In this document: positions 19,609-31,900 of the stretch, one piece after another | Position numbering within the stretch: the stretch's first letter is position 1 | How the letters are laid out: each line of letters opens with the position of its first letter | Source of the DNA: Endothia cerciana | Lineage: Eukaryota; Ascomycota; Sordariomycetes; Diaporthales; Cryphonectriaceae | Length of the DNA: 64,000 bases | Direction of reading: 5' to 3' | Assembly (NCBI GenBank): GCA_026119935.1 | Contig: JALRMH010000002.1 | Location: 1,302,001 to 1,366,000, forward strand | The notes under the pieces: generated by a model | What the model was told of the DNA's origin: nothing | The model's database searches: none | What the model saw: only the letters and a program-made list of their open reading frames with translations | Program-made: the position numbers and the translations under genes

Positions 19609-22600
19609 TTTGTTTCCAAGTTTGGGTTGATCTGTGATGGATGCTTTAGGGGGGCAATGGTGGATAGTTGCGCGTCCTTTTCGAGGATCGTTTCAGGGGG
19701 TGTCCCGCTTTGTTGGAGATCAAATACCACTAGGAGCTCGACGCGTCCGGAGATAATGTTCAGGCCTAAACTCAGAGCGACTCAGGCAGACACAACGCCG
19801 GCTCAGCACAGATGACTCCCCGGCAGGCCAGTCCGTTCGCAGTGATGCACGCGTGGCGCAGTGATGCACGCGTGGCACAGGTCGGACCGCAACGGCAGCA
19901 GGCGGCTGAGAGACGTTTGTCTTGGACTCGGCGGCAGCGATCCTTGACTGTCAATGGTGCTGTGGTTGGGGTCACACACTAGCCGCCTGTTAAGACCACG
20001 GCTAGTCCAGATCAGCCTAAGTTGCGAGGACCGTGAATTGAAACTGTTGCAGCACGTCTGTCGACTCGTCCAGCTCGTTACTTATTGGCGGTTGTGCCGG
20101 TGACTCCCGATCACACACAAGGTATTCTCCACGACGACAAGGCGCGTATCAATGGGCCGCAGCGGTGGTGGCGACGTTGGTTCCAGGGATGATCGTCCGT
20201 GAATACAGGATCTTGTGCTCGGGGTGACGGTGTAGTCCTCCTGGTGTCCCCCCTGTTACGTTCCGCTTCAGCCGCCTTGCTTCTGGGGAGGGAATCTGGT
20301 GCAGCGTGACGCGAGCGAGCTTCGTCTGCGTTCTCTGCGCTGTCGTAGGCTCAGGAACCAGGTGCGGCGTGCAGCCTGGGCGCGTATTCGAAGTCTGTGG
20401 TGTCTGCGCTCGTGTGGTGTGCGGCTTTGGTTGAGATTCTGAATGAGGAGAAGTCGGTTGTGGCTTGCAATCGCTGGACGAAAGGTCGCTGAGGTGTCTA
20501 ATAAGAGATTGAGGACCGAACTACCGGGGCCCGAGTCTTGGGTTCGGGTCGGAAGAACTTGGCATGGAATACTTGACTTTGTGGGAGTACCGTAGGTAGT
20601 CCACGTTGATGACGGCAGAGGGGAGCGCAGGAGGTCAAGAGTGTCCCAGGCGGCTGACAGTGTGGGAATGACGTTAGGGACCTGCAGCGCTGTCGGAAGT
20701 CGGATTTGATTGCTTGATCCACCACTCGTAACCCTTTTGGGGGGGGGGGGGGCGTTGTCGCTATTTTCGCTGATTTTTGGGTCTCGCTGGACCTGGCGGC
20801 TGAAGTTGGGAATGGCGTAGAACCAGGAGCGGCAGTGCCAGGCTAGGGTCGCTCAATGGCAGCACTCCAGAACAGAGATCGCACGGGGTTTTCCTCGATG
20901 CCCGCCGGGAACGAGTGAGCTGACTGGGCCCTTGTCCAGCAGTCAAAGAAGGCGGAACACAACTGTGCAGTTTGTAGGTCTCTCCCAATCATGCAATGCA
21001 ATGCAATGCCGTACTGTGAATGACAGGCAGGTGGTAGTAGGGTTATCACGGTCGTTGGTGAGTAATTGATCGGAGGATGTGCTGCCTGTACAGGTTATGG
21101 TGGCCGAGTAGGGGAAGAAGGAGGTTTGTTGGGAAGAAAGAAGAGGAGGGGGAAAAAGTCGAGAATTCCAGAGCCGAGCGAGACTTTAGGCTGGCGTTTG
21201 ATGATCTGTGCAGCGCATGCAGGATTGATTACATGTGCCCAGGTGCCTCTCTATGTACCATTAGCCCTCGGGCGCCTCGTGATTGTCCTTCCTGCCTGTC
21301 CTGCACATCGAAGCTCTCTTTCCCTTTTGTCGCCGTCCATGGCTTTTATCGTTGTGCCTAAAAGCACCCTCCTAAGCTTCTGCCGGCCAGGGCGGATCCT
21401 CCTGCAGGGTCTCTCTGGCTTCATCTCAGTCCCGGCAGCCCCTCCCCCCCTGTGATAAATGCCACAACATTTTTGCCCCCTAGCCCAGGTGAACCGCTTA
21501 TTGCCGTGCCGTGCACCAGCCAGCAGAAGGACCACTTCTGGGGCCGGAGGGAATTGTGCGAGGCATTCGTGCCCCTGTGGCTAAGGAACAACCGGCCTGA
21601 GATAAGCTCCAACAGTTCGAGCAGCAGCGCTGGTGCCCTGACTATACCGTACCCTGTCCCTACCAGTACTATGGTAGCTCGTGGCCAAGGTTGTCAGTGC
21701 TGGCCCATGGCGTCAGCGATCAACAGCAGCGATCATCCCAAGCTCTGTAGATCTCCCTGCTCGTGCCGGTCCCGCCTCTGCGCAGTACGTCCTCGAGTTG
21801 AGACCTCCTGCCCTCTACTGCCGGGAGATTGGGAGCAACAGCATTTCCACAGACCACTGCTGTCGTTGGGGCCAATCTAGGGTGATCTGCAACCTCGACT
21901 TTTCACCTCTCTGGTGCTGAGAGGAGCACATGTCCAATCCTGAGCCTTGGCAGCCTCCCAAGGTTGTCGCCGCTGCCCTGGTGGCTGCCATGGTCATCCC
22001 ATTAATCTTGTCCCATCCTGTCCCATCTAATCTCGAGGACACCAGTCTCGCCAATTGTTTACGCCATCTAAACCAATCTTGCAACTCGTCCACTGCAGCA
22101 AATGAATATACCCTATGCAGCCGGCGAAGAGGGGGGGGGGGGCAAGGATAAGTAGACCCCTATTTTACCACCCCTGACTTTCCAGGTCATTCCCACCCTC
22201 TGGCTCCACTGACATTGCGGGGTAGGTCAGATTGGCATCTCATCCCGAGGTGCCACGGCGCCACTCCAGCTGCAACCACAGCCAGGGCCGTCGCCATTTT
22301 GCCTCGCCAGGACAAAGAAGCATTCCGAGTGCCCACCTGCCCGAAGCTTGAGGCATGAGGCACTGAGGGTCGGGCCAGCTCCACCCGTGAGGACTTTTGC
22401 CAGAGTACCAACTTCAAGGAGCTCATACGGACTGGACCCACCGGGTGCGTCTTGTCCTCCTCTCCCCATGGCGACCGTCGCGGATCACCATCGGTCTTGA
22501 AGCTCGTGACACCTGCCCATCAGACGTGCCAGGCCACTGCTCGCACCGCCAGGCCTGCAGGTCCACCATCCCCAGCCAACACCATGACATACGGGGACAT

Positions 22601-24468
22601 CATGTACATCGACGAGTCCGCTGCGGAGCCCCAAAACCGCATGCTCAGCTGTGAGCACCACCCATGAGATTCGGGTCAGATGGGCCGTTATTGCGGCTGA
22701 GAGGTTCTTTCACGCGGGGCTAGAGGTGTGCCGCTGCTAGCTGTTGCGGATGGACGGGCGAAGCTGGTCTCGATGTTGCGGCGTACTAGGCCGAACTTGA
22801 CATGCCTTCACAGGCTACGGTCGAAGCCGACACCTTCGTTGGGCGAACAGCAGGAGAGCGTATCTCACAGCGCAGTCGCGAGGACGTTGAGCCCTACGAG
22901 CCTGGGACACGGGGACGAGAATGGTAGCTACAGGTCCCACACCCCGAAGGGAGATCAGTGACCCTGGATCGCAAGGGAAGGCCAATGCGAGACCCGGAAC
23001 GAGTGTTCCTAGGGTTCCATGCCGTTGCCAAGGGGCCAAAGGGCCCAGTCAGAGCTCTTCTCCCCCCCCCCCCCCAATCTTTTGTGAGGCTTCCGGTCGG
23101 TAGTATCTATCATCACGGGCATTCCAGATATTGCGACGACTGGCTTGGCACCACTCACTCGTTTCAAGGAGAGACAACGCTGCCGTTCTATTATTCCGCA
23201 CAAGACCCCGGGCACGCTCAGGCTGGTTGACGTCCCCGCGGCTGTCTCAAAACGCATGTTTTAGTGGCCATGAGTTCAGAGGTCGGTGCTCACGTACGCA
23301 GTCTGGGTCCGGTTTGCCGTCCTCATAGAGGCTGGGTTCTAGACGCCCATGTCTCCCAGGTCTTGTGCCAAGTTAAACATTCCACCGGAGGATTGCAACA
23401 CATCTCATACAATGGGCAGCACCAGCCTATCGGCTCCAGGGACATCAATGCTGTGATGCATTATCAAAGAGCGATAGGCCTCGGCGACCTTAGGGCTGCA
23501 ACATCGTGTGGGCGTTCGGGCGAGGAAGGCGAACCTGGGTGCGCGCATCCTCTGTCCTGCAGTACCTTGTCTGGATCGTGTCTAGGTAGATTCGGCAAGC
23601 CGTGTGGCCTGTTGGGCGTCAGGTGGTCGAGTCTCGCCAGTATCAAGGTCGGCTTCCCGACATGCGCCACAGCCTCCCCATCGTCTGACTGGCTCATGTT
23701 TTTTTCCCGTGCAGGTTACAAATATGGGCTTAGGCGGCGATAGGTGTTATAACTTGGTTCCGCTGCCTGTGACTTTCCCTCTGTGAGCTCGAGGTGATCC
23801 CAGCGCAGCCGACAACAACTTGAACCTACCGGCAGACGACCAAATTGAGTACCCGCGCAGCACATCAAGATACATTATCTGCAGCACGGCCTCGATTCCA
23901 TCTTCGGGAGCAGCTGTCAGGCTGTCTTCAGACGGCAACCAGACGAGCCGTCCCCAGAAAAGCCATACGCCCGCCACATTGCCTCCTCCCAACGCAGACT
24001 GCCATACGGATGTTGATATCGCATCTCACGAAGTATGGACCAGTGCGAACTCACTTGACCTTCTACGCATTCCTGAGTCGTGACTTCATCAATAGTGCTT
24101 ACTCAAGTTTCACTTTTGCAGCAGCCTCACGAAAGCCGCTCGGCAAATCGCGCACACATGCCCTTACCTCAATGTTCAGGCTTCATGGCCTGTAAGCTGT
24201 GGCTTCCGAACAGCTCGACATGTGGCCAGCACTCCGTTCATCTTTGCAGCCTAGCAAATGTAATGCCCTCTCCGAAATGCGAAATATGGCCCGTCCGTTC
24301 TCTGAAGGTCCTTCAGGCAGGTATAAAGTGACTGGAATGTGACGGTCACCGACTTCCCCAGTTCTTGTAGTATCATTTTCTCTCCTTGGCCCTACCATTC
24401 ATCCCGGGTCCCCCATTCTTCAGGACTCCTAGCCTGCTTTTCTTCCCTACTGCCCGTCAGATCCCGAC
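19609..24468. other. 4.9-kb gene-poor region upstream of pal1
   Basis: No gene was recognised on either strand. It contains a tandem duplication of about 20 nt (gcagtgatgcacgcgtggc twice, about 19839-19879) and long G/C runs (G14 at 20739, G12 at 22131, C14 at 23062). Open frames at 21452-22151 and 22397-22667 lack homology-like motifs. A weak candidate at 21930-22151 has an internal hydrophobic stretch (VVAAALVAAMVIPLIL) and Cys residues but no support. The final 150 bp form the promoter of the small secreted-protein candidate. Confidence 0.5.
24322..24327 (+). promoter_or_regulatory. TATA box
   Basis: TATAAA, followed by a strongly CT-rich stretch (about 24355-24460) and then the ATG at 24469. 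This spacing and pyrimidine leader are usual for fungal promoters and support a gene there. Confidence 0.5.
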
Positions 24469-24713
24469 ATGCATTTCGCCGCCATAACCTCGTTGGTGCT
24501 GGCTGGCCCTGCCGCCTCCGTCCAGACCTCCCCAGCCCCGTCTGCAACCACTCCTGGTCTTCTCGGAGGCCATCGGGGCAGACAGTGTGATGCGATCATC
24601 GCGTGAGTCCTGGATCCGCATAATAGCCCATCCGTTTTCGGGTCCTAATTTCTTCTCTCTTGTGGTTTAGCTGCACGGAACAAGCTTGTGGCAGGTGCCT
24701 GTGCGGCGGGTGA
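24469..24713 (+). CDS. Candidate small cysteine-rich secreted protein
   Basis: Exon 1, 24469-24602, encodes a signal peptide (MHFAAITSLVLAGPAASV) and a Pro/Thr linker. A 68-nt intron (GTGAGT...GGTTTAG) leads to exon 2 from 24671, giving QCDAIIACTEQACGRCLCGG and a TGA at 24711-24713. The product is about 58 aa with five Cys in its last 20 residues. The stop overlaps a possible second donor (GG/GTGAGG). If used with an acceptor at about 24770, the frame would continue, still Cys-containing, to 25069. Both forms look like effector or defence-type small secreted proteins, but no family was recognised and the gene model rests only on signals. Confidence 0.4.
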
Positions 24714-25854
24714 GGAACACACATCCCGAGTCTCCCACGTTTCCCCTTTTCCCGTGACTGCATGCGACCAGACCACAAGTGCCTTTTCTGTGCGGTTCTG
24801 GAATGATAGCCTCCTTCCCATTCGGCAGCCGGATAACACACGAGAACGAACGGTGCCTGCGGCGACACCAGAACCACGCGCCCGCCGTACACCAAAACAG
24901 TGCTGACCTGTACTCCAGACGTTGTTGCCCTCCTTGCGGCCCCCCCCCCCCCTCTTTGTCTTTTGGCCCCCGGAGACGAGAAGTAGCACGGATAGATCCT
25001 GGCGGGAAAGTCTGGCTGGGTCTCCAAGACCGTCACCAGGACAACGTTGTCTTTACCCCGCATGGCTAACTACCTTGTGTCCTTCCTTGCTGCGTCTGGA
25101 GTTGGAGGATGGGCACTCGCCCTTGCGGGGCCGCGAGAGACAGGACCTGACAAGAACGCATTCTCGACTCGGATCTTTGTTCCTGCTCACGCTAGGCTCT
25201 AAATCCGCTACGATTCTAAAAGTTATCCATGACCCTCTCGTGCGATCGCGCGCGCAGCGGGAGCCTGCTGAGCAGACGGAGCTGGGTGTGGAAGATGTTG
25301 TCACCGTACGCAAAGACTACCAGAGCAAGGCAACAGACAGACTGGTCACGTCTACATGCCGCCATATCGGACGTGGGGGGCGCAGGTCGAAAGGACCCCA
25401 GATCCTGGCGTCATGTTGCTAGACCCTCAGAGAGGAGCTCCTAAGGGGCTTAGGACAAGAGACGGATACCGGTTAGCAGCACCATGCCGCGGTAGTATCT
25501 CGGGGAAAGGGAAACAAACAGGTTTCGGCATGTGGCCTGGGTTGTCTTCGCTGCACGGCCTCGGCGACCACCGAGGATCAGAACGAGGTGGCTGGGCAAT
25601 ATATGCGATCGTCCGGGCTCACTTACACTCAGTTGTATCCTAATCATGATGCTTCGACATCAAAGGTGGGGGGGGGGGGGGGGGTGCGTGGCAGGTCTTG
25701 TGTTTCCGTTGGCTGTGGCTATTAAGAAGTCTGGACTGTTGATTCTTTTTGAGTTCCGATGTGCCCATGGCCTACCTAAAGTGCCCCCCCAAAACGCCAT
25801 ACTTTTGTGCCAGCCATCGATCGATACGTCCCATATACAGGCACTCTGGGCGCA
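24714..25854. other. Intergenic; nothing firm
   Basis: Includes the possible extra exon of the secreted-protein candidate (to 25069), a C13 run (24940-24952) and a G17 run (25668-25684), the longest in the window. It ends at the convergent 3' end of the mitochondrial helical protein. Confidence 0.5.
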
Positions 25855-27102
25855 CTACTTCGACGACTCCTGCTCTGCCTTGTCCAGAATCTCCTTGGCC
25901 TTCTCGGACTTGCTCTCCAGCACCTGCTTCAGCTCCTGTAGAGTCTCGCGGACGAGCTTCTCGCCCTCGTCGGTCCGCTTCTCCGCGACCTCTCTCAACT
26001 GCTGCAGCTTCGGCAGGATCTCGCCCCCGTTGGGTATCTTGTCCAGGTACTGCTCAAGCCCCAGTCCACCCGCCGCCTGTGAGAGCTGCGATCCCTTCGA
26101 CTTCGCCTTCTCCGCGGCCTGGTTGACGTATCCCTCCAGATCACCCGTCTGGCCGCTGTTCACCGCGCTGCGGGCCTGGTCGAACAGCTCTTTGGCATTG
26201 CCCTGCTTCAGCGCATCCGCGTTCTTCTCAATCAGCTCCTTGATGCGAGGGTTCTTGTCCAGAAGTGGCTGTGCCTCTTCCATGCCTTTCTTCCACGCCT
26301 CGTCTCCCATCTTCTTGATCTGCTCGGTCCTCTCCTGGATGAGGCTCTTCGCCTTGCCTATGCTCTCCGCAGAGAACCCGCCCTTGGCGACATCGGACAG
26401 CTGCCTCCACGTCTCGTCGACCTGCTTCTTGGCCTCGGGTCCGTACTGATCCCCAAGCTGCCTGAGCTGATCGATGCTGCCGCCGAACTTCTCCTTCACT
26501 TGAGGGTGCTCGTCGAGCAGGTCGCCGATGGCATCCTTGCCAAGCTCGGCCACCTTCTTCGCCACGTCCGCGAGGACGTCCAGCCCCCTCCTTGCCGTGT
26601 CCAGGCTCAGCCCGCCCTTGCTGACCTCCTTGAAGCGGTTGTACGCGTCCTTCAGGATGGCGTCCGCCTCGTCCTTGTGGTTCCTGCGGACCTTCTCGTA
26701 GTCGCTGAAGGCCGTGTCCACGTACTGCCGGCCCCCGGGGATCCAGCCCACGTAGCTATAGCACAGGTCCTTGATGTAGCTGACCGTCTGGTCCGCGTCC
26801 GGGGTGGACTCCTGGAACTTGGCGGCGGCCTCCTTGTACTTCTTCTGTGCCTCCTTGGTGGTCCTGTTGATGGAACGTGACACCTTGCCGGCGGGGCTTA
26901 CGAGGTAGATGCCGTAGAGGGCGGCACCGGCAGCGAGACCACCAACAGCGCCTGCAAGGTACGGAGACTGCGCGGGGCCGCCCGAGGATGAAGATGACGA
27001 GGCCGTGGTGGACTGCAGGCGGATCTGGTGGGCATGAGGCACCCGCGCCGAGCGGGCGGCCCGGGGAAGCGCGGTACGCGTAAGGGATCTTGCCGGGATC
27101 AT
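25855..27102 (-). CDS. Mitochondrial helical repeat protein (apolipoprotein/LEA-like), uncharacterised
   Basis: Single exon, 415 aa. The N-terminus is a likely mitochondrial presequence (basic, Arg/Ala/Ser-rich, no acids through about residue 35: MIPARSLTRTALPRAARSAR), followed by a Ser/Gly linker and one hydrophobic segment AGAVGGLAAGAALYGIYLV (about 49-67). The rest is almost wholly amphipathic helix with recurring K/A/E patterns and many Asp/Lys pairs, including GGRQYVDTAFSDYEKVR and repeated lengths around 'KELIEKNADAL'. This resembles conserved fungal inner-membrane proteins of unknown role. The long helical part could bind lipid or act as a spacer; that is inference. The nearest genes are unrelated. 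Confidence 0.75.
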   Translation of the reverse strand: MIPARSLTRTALPRAARSARVPHAHQIRLQSTTASSSSSSGGPAQSPYLAGAVGGLAAGAALYGIYLVSPAGKVSRSINRTTKEAQKKYKEAAAKFQESTPDADQTVSYIKDLCYSYVGWIPGGRQYVDTAFSDYEKVRRNHKDEADAILKDAYNRFKEVSKGGLSLDTARRGLDVLADVAKKVAELGKDAIGDLLDEHPQVKEKFGGSIDQLRQLGDQYGPEAKKQVDETWRQLSDVAKGGFSAESIGKAKSLIQERTEQIKKMGDEAWKKGMEEAQPLLDKNPRIKELIEKNADALKQGNAKELFDQARSAVNSGQTGDLEGYVNQAAEKAKSKGSQLSQAAGGLGLEQYLDKIPNGGEILPKLQQLREVAEKRTDEGEKLVRETLQELKQVLESKSEKAKEILDKAEQESSK

Positions 27103-28184
27103 TTTGACGATTGGGAGGTAGACAGGGTCTCAAAGGCTTGATGAGGACGAGTGTAAGGGATCGGTCGAGGTCGGTGTCTCTTTCGTTTGGGGTCTTCGTT
27201 GGAAGGGGGTGAGAGGAGAGCTCAGAGTAGCTTCAGAGCTCTGGGCTGGCTAGCTCGCAGGTTGCACCTCGTCGAAAATAGGCGCGTAGTGACATCAGCG
27301 CCCCGTTGTTGGGGCGGCTGGAATGACGCGTGAACGACCATGGACTGATGAGGCTGATCGTCAGGGACGCCGCTTGTGGAGCAGATGTTCCGGCGGCGCA
27401 CAAGCTACAGCTGTAAGTGCGTCGTGATGACGTCGTCTCTGGTGTTGAAAGTACTGATGTGATGTAAGCTACCGTTTTGGGGAATACGGCTCATTTCGGC
27501 CTTCCCCAAACAAGCTCGACAAAAACAAGGACGGAAAACACCATCATCAAAACGGGCCGTGCCGGAAGTCTTATCCCAGGCACACCAGGGGAGGCAGATT
27601 CCCCCCCAAACTCTTGAAACGAGGGGTGTTTGGCTGGGTGGCAGAAGAGCTCTTCAAGTTGCACAGCCAATGGGACTTCGAGCTCGTTCCTCATGCATCG
27701 TCTGTTTCAAAGCACAATGATCTAATAAGGTTGTTTGGTTAGTCTTTCATACCCGATTATAGTCCCCTCCACGAACATCTTGATGTCTATAGTCTAATCT
27801 CATGCGTTGGTCACAATACAAGTTATACTTTCTCGACTTTAGTTGGGTAGAATGTGTAAGTCTTTATGGAGGCTACCTAGGGAGGTAATGAGAAAAATGG
27901 CAATAGCCAGGGATAAAAGTGGCAAAGACCCTCCATAGTAATATTCTTCAAACACCAAAACATGACCAAGTAGCCAGCCCGTGACCAAAGACTTAGCCTC
28001 ACGGTATATCTCAAGTCCAGTTGCCAGGGCCACCAGGGCAGTCAAAGCTGGATTGAACCCAAACGCCATGATATGCAAACGGACTTGCGTCCTCTTTTCT
28101 TTATACGTCTCGTCATATCGGCCAAATACCAGAATCACACACCTAGCCGGAGCACAATGAAGCATGGCCGCTGCGGTGCAGCCC
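27103..28184. other. Intergenic; one small hydrophobic ORF
   Basis: The first 200 bp are the promoter of the mitochondrial protein gene. On the minus strand 28069-27839 starts MAFGFNPALTALVALATG and encodes 76 aa with two hydrophobic segments (second near LPLLSLAIAIFLITSLG). I recognise no family, and it lies just downstream of the secreted ATNDG gene, so it may be 3'-UTR noise. Confidence 0.4.
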
Positions 28185-28760
28185 TCAGGCCACTGGCAGG
28201 CCACTGTCTGCCACGAGCTTCATGGCGGACTGGTCCCACGAGATGGGAAGTCTGGTCAGAGCCATCAGCGCTGACGCCACGAAGAGCGTGACCATCTGCG
28301 ACGTGGCTGAGTAGGAGACCTCTGGAAATACTTCTTGTCTCGTCGGCACGGGCCGCACGTCCGGGAGCTTCGTCGACAAAGGCCACGGGAGCGGCCGCCC
28401 ATCGTTGGTGGCGCATGGGGCCTCGACGTCGTCAAGGGTTCTGTCTGCCGGCGGAGAGGCATTGCTGGCCCGGGGGGCAATGATGGGGGCCTCCCGCCTC
28501 AGAACTTCGATCCTGCCGTCGTTTGTGGCCGCTGGCTTTGCGACTTGGGACGCAGAGCCCAGGATGATGGCATCGACGGTGGTGGCCGTGGTCACTCTAG
28601 ACACTTGTGTCTCGACGGTGTCGACGGCTACTGGAGAGCCCATACTCCCGTCGTTGGTTGCCTGGGGCGCCCGCGGGAGGGTGGGCCTTCCCTTCGGGGT
28701 GGCAGCGGCGGCTGAGGTGGCGAGGAGGGCCAGCGTGAAGGAGGCGAGGGATAGCTTCAT
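28185..28760 (-). CDS. Secreted protein with three ATNDG motifs
   Basis: Single exon, 191 aa. It starts with a clear signal peptide (MKLSLASFTLALLATSAAAA). The mature chain is Pro/Ala/Thr/Val-rich and contains the pentapeptide ATNDG three times (QATNDGS, AATNDGR, CATNDGR), about 44 and 38 residues apart. Near the C-terminus is a hydrophobic stretch MVTLFVASALMALTRL, which might belong to a GPI signal, although a hydrophilic tail follows it. Dibasic or Arg processing sites are present (LRREAP, LPRAP). I recognise no family. TATA-like and CT-rich sequences precede the ATG. It could be a cell-wall protein or a precursor that is cut up; neither is shown. Confidence 0.55.
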   Translation of the reverse strand: MKLSLASFTLALLATSAAAATPKGRPTLPRAPQATNDGSMGSPVAVDTVETQVSRVTTATTVDAIILGSASQVAKPAATNDGRIEVLRREAPIIAPRASNASPPADRTLDDVEAPCATNDGRPLPWPLSTKLPDVRPVPTRQEVFPEVSYSATSQMVTLFVASALMALTRLPISWDQSAMKLVADSGLPVA

Positions 28761-28803
28761 GGTGATGACTCGGGACGGGTGAGGATTGGGCTGAATCGTG
28801 AAA

Positions 28804-28815
28804 GGGGGGGGGGGG
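28804..28815. repeat. G12 homopolymer in a leader
   Basis: Pure G run on the plus strand (C run in the transcript), about 44-55 bp upstream of the ATG of the ATNDG gene, so probably in its 5' UTR. Confidence 0.9.
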
Positions 28816-28917
28816 TTGTGAAGGGCAAAGCGAAGCGCTCCTGACTGTCGGGGTTTTCTGAGTGACGGTGTTGCTTGAATCATTCTCAACTCCTGCCTGT
28901 GCGAGGACAGGAGCTGC

Positions 28918-28925
28918 CTTATATG
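28918..28925 (-). promoter_or_regulatory. TATA-like element
   Basis: CATATAAG on the minus strand about 160 bp upstream of the ATG at 28760, followed by a CT-rich stretch. It supports transcription of the ATNDG gene. Confidence 0.35.
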
Positions 28926-31900
28926 CTCGTGAATGGTGCCAACATCAACCCTCTGCTCACCTCGAAGACGATCATGTCCTAGGCATCTGGTCGTTGGCCC
29001 CCGACGGTTGTAGCTGCTCGTCAGGCAGGGTCCGGATTCCTCTGAATCATACCGACCCGAGCATGCCAATCGCTACCGTGATGCCCTGCCGTCATGTTCT
29101 CAAGCACGATGTTCAACGTAATATCCTTCGTGATCCTTGACAGGCTATGGCTCTTCATTCGACCGTTTGGGGCGGAGTGATCACTACATGATGACTAGAA
29201 TGGCCGACTGGGGGCGGGAAGAGGTTATGAAGCGTAAAAAAAGGAACCGTTGCCTGCAACGAGGAGCCCAGGCACCGGAAGTGGTCTTTGTAGACGAAAC
29301 CGTTGTCAATCAGGGCCGTGCCTGGGAATAGTCGAAGCGGGTCTCACAGACAAGCCTAAATCTTTAGTTACCGGCTCGGCGGCATTGGGGCCGCTTCGCC
29401 CTGTGGGGAGTTGGAAGGATGTAACGCCATGCCCAATAAGCTGATTCCGAAAAGAGACTGCGGTCCACCCCTCTGGGTATTTCCCAGATGAGTCAAGGAG
29501 TGCGTACTCTGTACGAAATAACAGGGAGGTGGCCGGGGTCCGAACCGCCCAGGTGACGACTGAAGTGATCGCAACCAGCACCAACATCAATGTCCCCGAG
29601 CGGTTCACAGCCCGAACCAATGCGAGGGCTCGCGCTACTGTGTAGTCGTATGCGTGTTTGTGTAGGGCTGTCTGTGGATCCTGAGTGGTCCGCGCTAAGT
29701 CGTAGGTATTACAGGAGCCTGTTTGTGACTCCTACAAGGCTGTGTGGGCGAGACTGCCGAGGCCCGCGCCTACTGTGGCAAATAAGCCAAACGAGCCGCC
29801 TACCCAGCCAGTGGATAAGCATATCCCCATGTGGCTCCAGCTGCATTAGTGAGCAGCCTTCTTATCGCCTCGTGGCTATGACCAAGGCCGAGACCCCCCC
29901 CCCCCCCCATCATACAGGTCTGTGAATCCGGAATGTACACTGGACGAGGCGCGGGCACCGTGTAGGCGGCCGTGCTTAGACCCTAGGGCCTTGGGACCCC
30001 AGGCCTCACCTACACGCCATGTGTGGCAGTTCGCCGGCCCTGCCGGCCCTGCCGGCCCTGCCGGACGAGAAGGTGGCAAGGAGCTGGGCCTAACCGGATG
30101 GAGAGAAGATGTGGCTACCTTCTAGCGTTGCAATCAATATACGATGTATGTGTCCGTAGGAGGGTGGGTATTCTCTGGGGATTACTTCTGCGAGCGTGTG
30201 TGGCTCTAGGAGGCCTTGCCTCGTCTGCAGGAAAAGCTTTTGAAGTAGCCGTTGTGCATCCGGAGGATCCCCAACTGCCACCAAGGTTTGACCGACTGCA
30301 ACAGTCATATGCATACCAAGTGCGCATGGCCAGGCCTGATGTCTTGCTGTCCAAGCTTCCTGGGGTCCCCAATCCGGAGCGACCGAGGTCACATCGAGAC
30401 GGCCAACAACTGTTAACATTGTTCTAGTCTCAGCAGGGTATCAGCCTGTAAGGACAGATACGCCCCGGGTACGCCTGGGCTAGGACTGATGGGCTTCCGG
30501 CGGCATCATTCAGCCGACAGGGCCTATCAACAGATATGCATTCTTCTGGGCAATTTCTTGTCTGCAGTGCAACGCCGTTGGGAACGCACCCTGGGGCATG
30601 TACTTGCTCCCTCCCAGAGGAGATCTCACCCGTGTCCCAGCTGGGCCGCCTCAACCCTCTTGTAACATGTCACCCTCAGCCCTACGAGGCGGCTAAGCAC
30701 TCTATCCATGGATGTTCAACCCGGTGACGTGATGCTTAGTGCATCCTAGGGCTGCCGCAGCCCACCCCTGGGGCGGTGCCTGACATGCTCACCGCGTGGC
30801 AAATGCAGGGGGGTCCCAACGTGGGCGGTGACCTGTGCGGCTGACCGACCGACTTTACCAGAAAAGTGACTCAAGGTGGCCGGTCGGCCAATAACAGGGC
30901 GCAGCCCATACAAAATACATTTGTAGATTTGAATATGAGCTACTGGGCGGCAGGATCATTTTCGATTAGTCCCGGTGCCGCCTGGAGGGGGTTGGAAGTC
31001 CAGGACGGGCTGGGGTCCGGAAATAGAAACACGATCACTCTCTCTCCCAAATAGGACAAATTGTGAAACCGAAGAAGACAGAACCGTGTGGGTGAGCTCG
31101 CGGACTACCTGTCACACCCCTCCCTCGTGTTTATGCCAATGACGGTTCATACAGAGAGGTTATAACAGGCACCCCATCGGTGGAGTGAAGTGCGCGTTCT
31201 GTCGGCACCCAACCGGTTTTCTTGGTCGCGGCACACCTCGGCTTTGTGTCAACCCATGAAGACCTGTGCCCTTGTGGAAAAAAGACACCCAATATCCTCA
31301 TGTCTATCACCGAGGCGTATAAAAAATTCAACGGGGACCTCGGGACCAACATACCATAGAATAAATAGGTTTGTCCAACTAATGGCGGCAGTTGGGACGT
31401 GGGGCGCCGTTCTTCGCCCGCCTGTGCGGAGACTTCTCTGTTGGGAGCCTCACGAGAAAGACCATTGGTCCACCACAGGCTCCGTTGTTGGCTCGATGTC
31501 ACCCTGCCGGACCAGCTTCGAGGTCGGAGTAGAAGTTGGACTTGGGATTTTTAGGGTACTGGTGAGCCAATGGTTATTTGTTGACCAGCCCAGCTCTGAT
31601 GTCCTTTATGGAGATGCATATAGATATGTTATGCCAATCGACCAATTAGAGTCCCCGTGCTGTGGGGACGAGCATCAGGATCAGTGCTTGACGATGATGG
31701 TTGGCGAAGAAAGCCACGAGAGAGCTTCGTTTAGGAACAGCCGTGTGGACAAAAGAAGCAACGTTACGGCAGGATATTAGAGATGATCAAAACTCAGTCG
31801 GTTGGCAGTTAAAATAACCCCCAGCGTACCGGAGGGAGCGTGATATGAGCCCATAGGGGGGGCAAATCACTTTCTGCTTGGCCTCAACCGCGACCTCATG

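Noticed and set aside
28185..28760. RiPP (ustiloxin-like) precursor
   Set aside because: The ATNDG units are 38-44 residues apart and not each flanked by Lys-Arg sites, and no UstY-like (DUF3328) oxidase, tyrosinase or peptidase gene is nearby.
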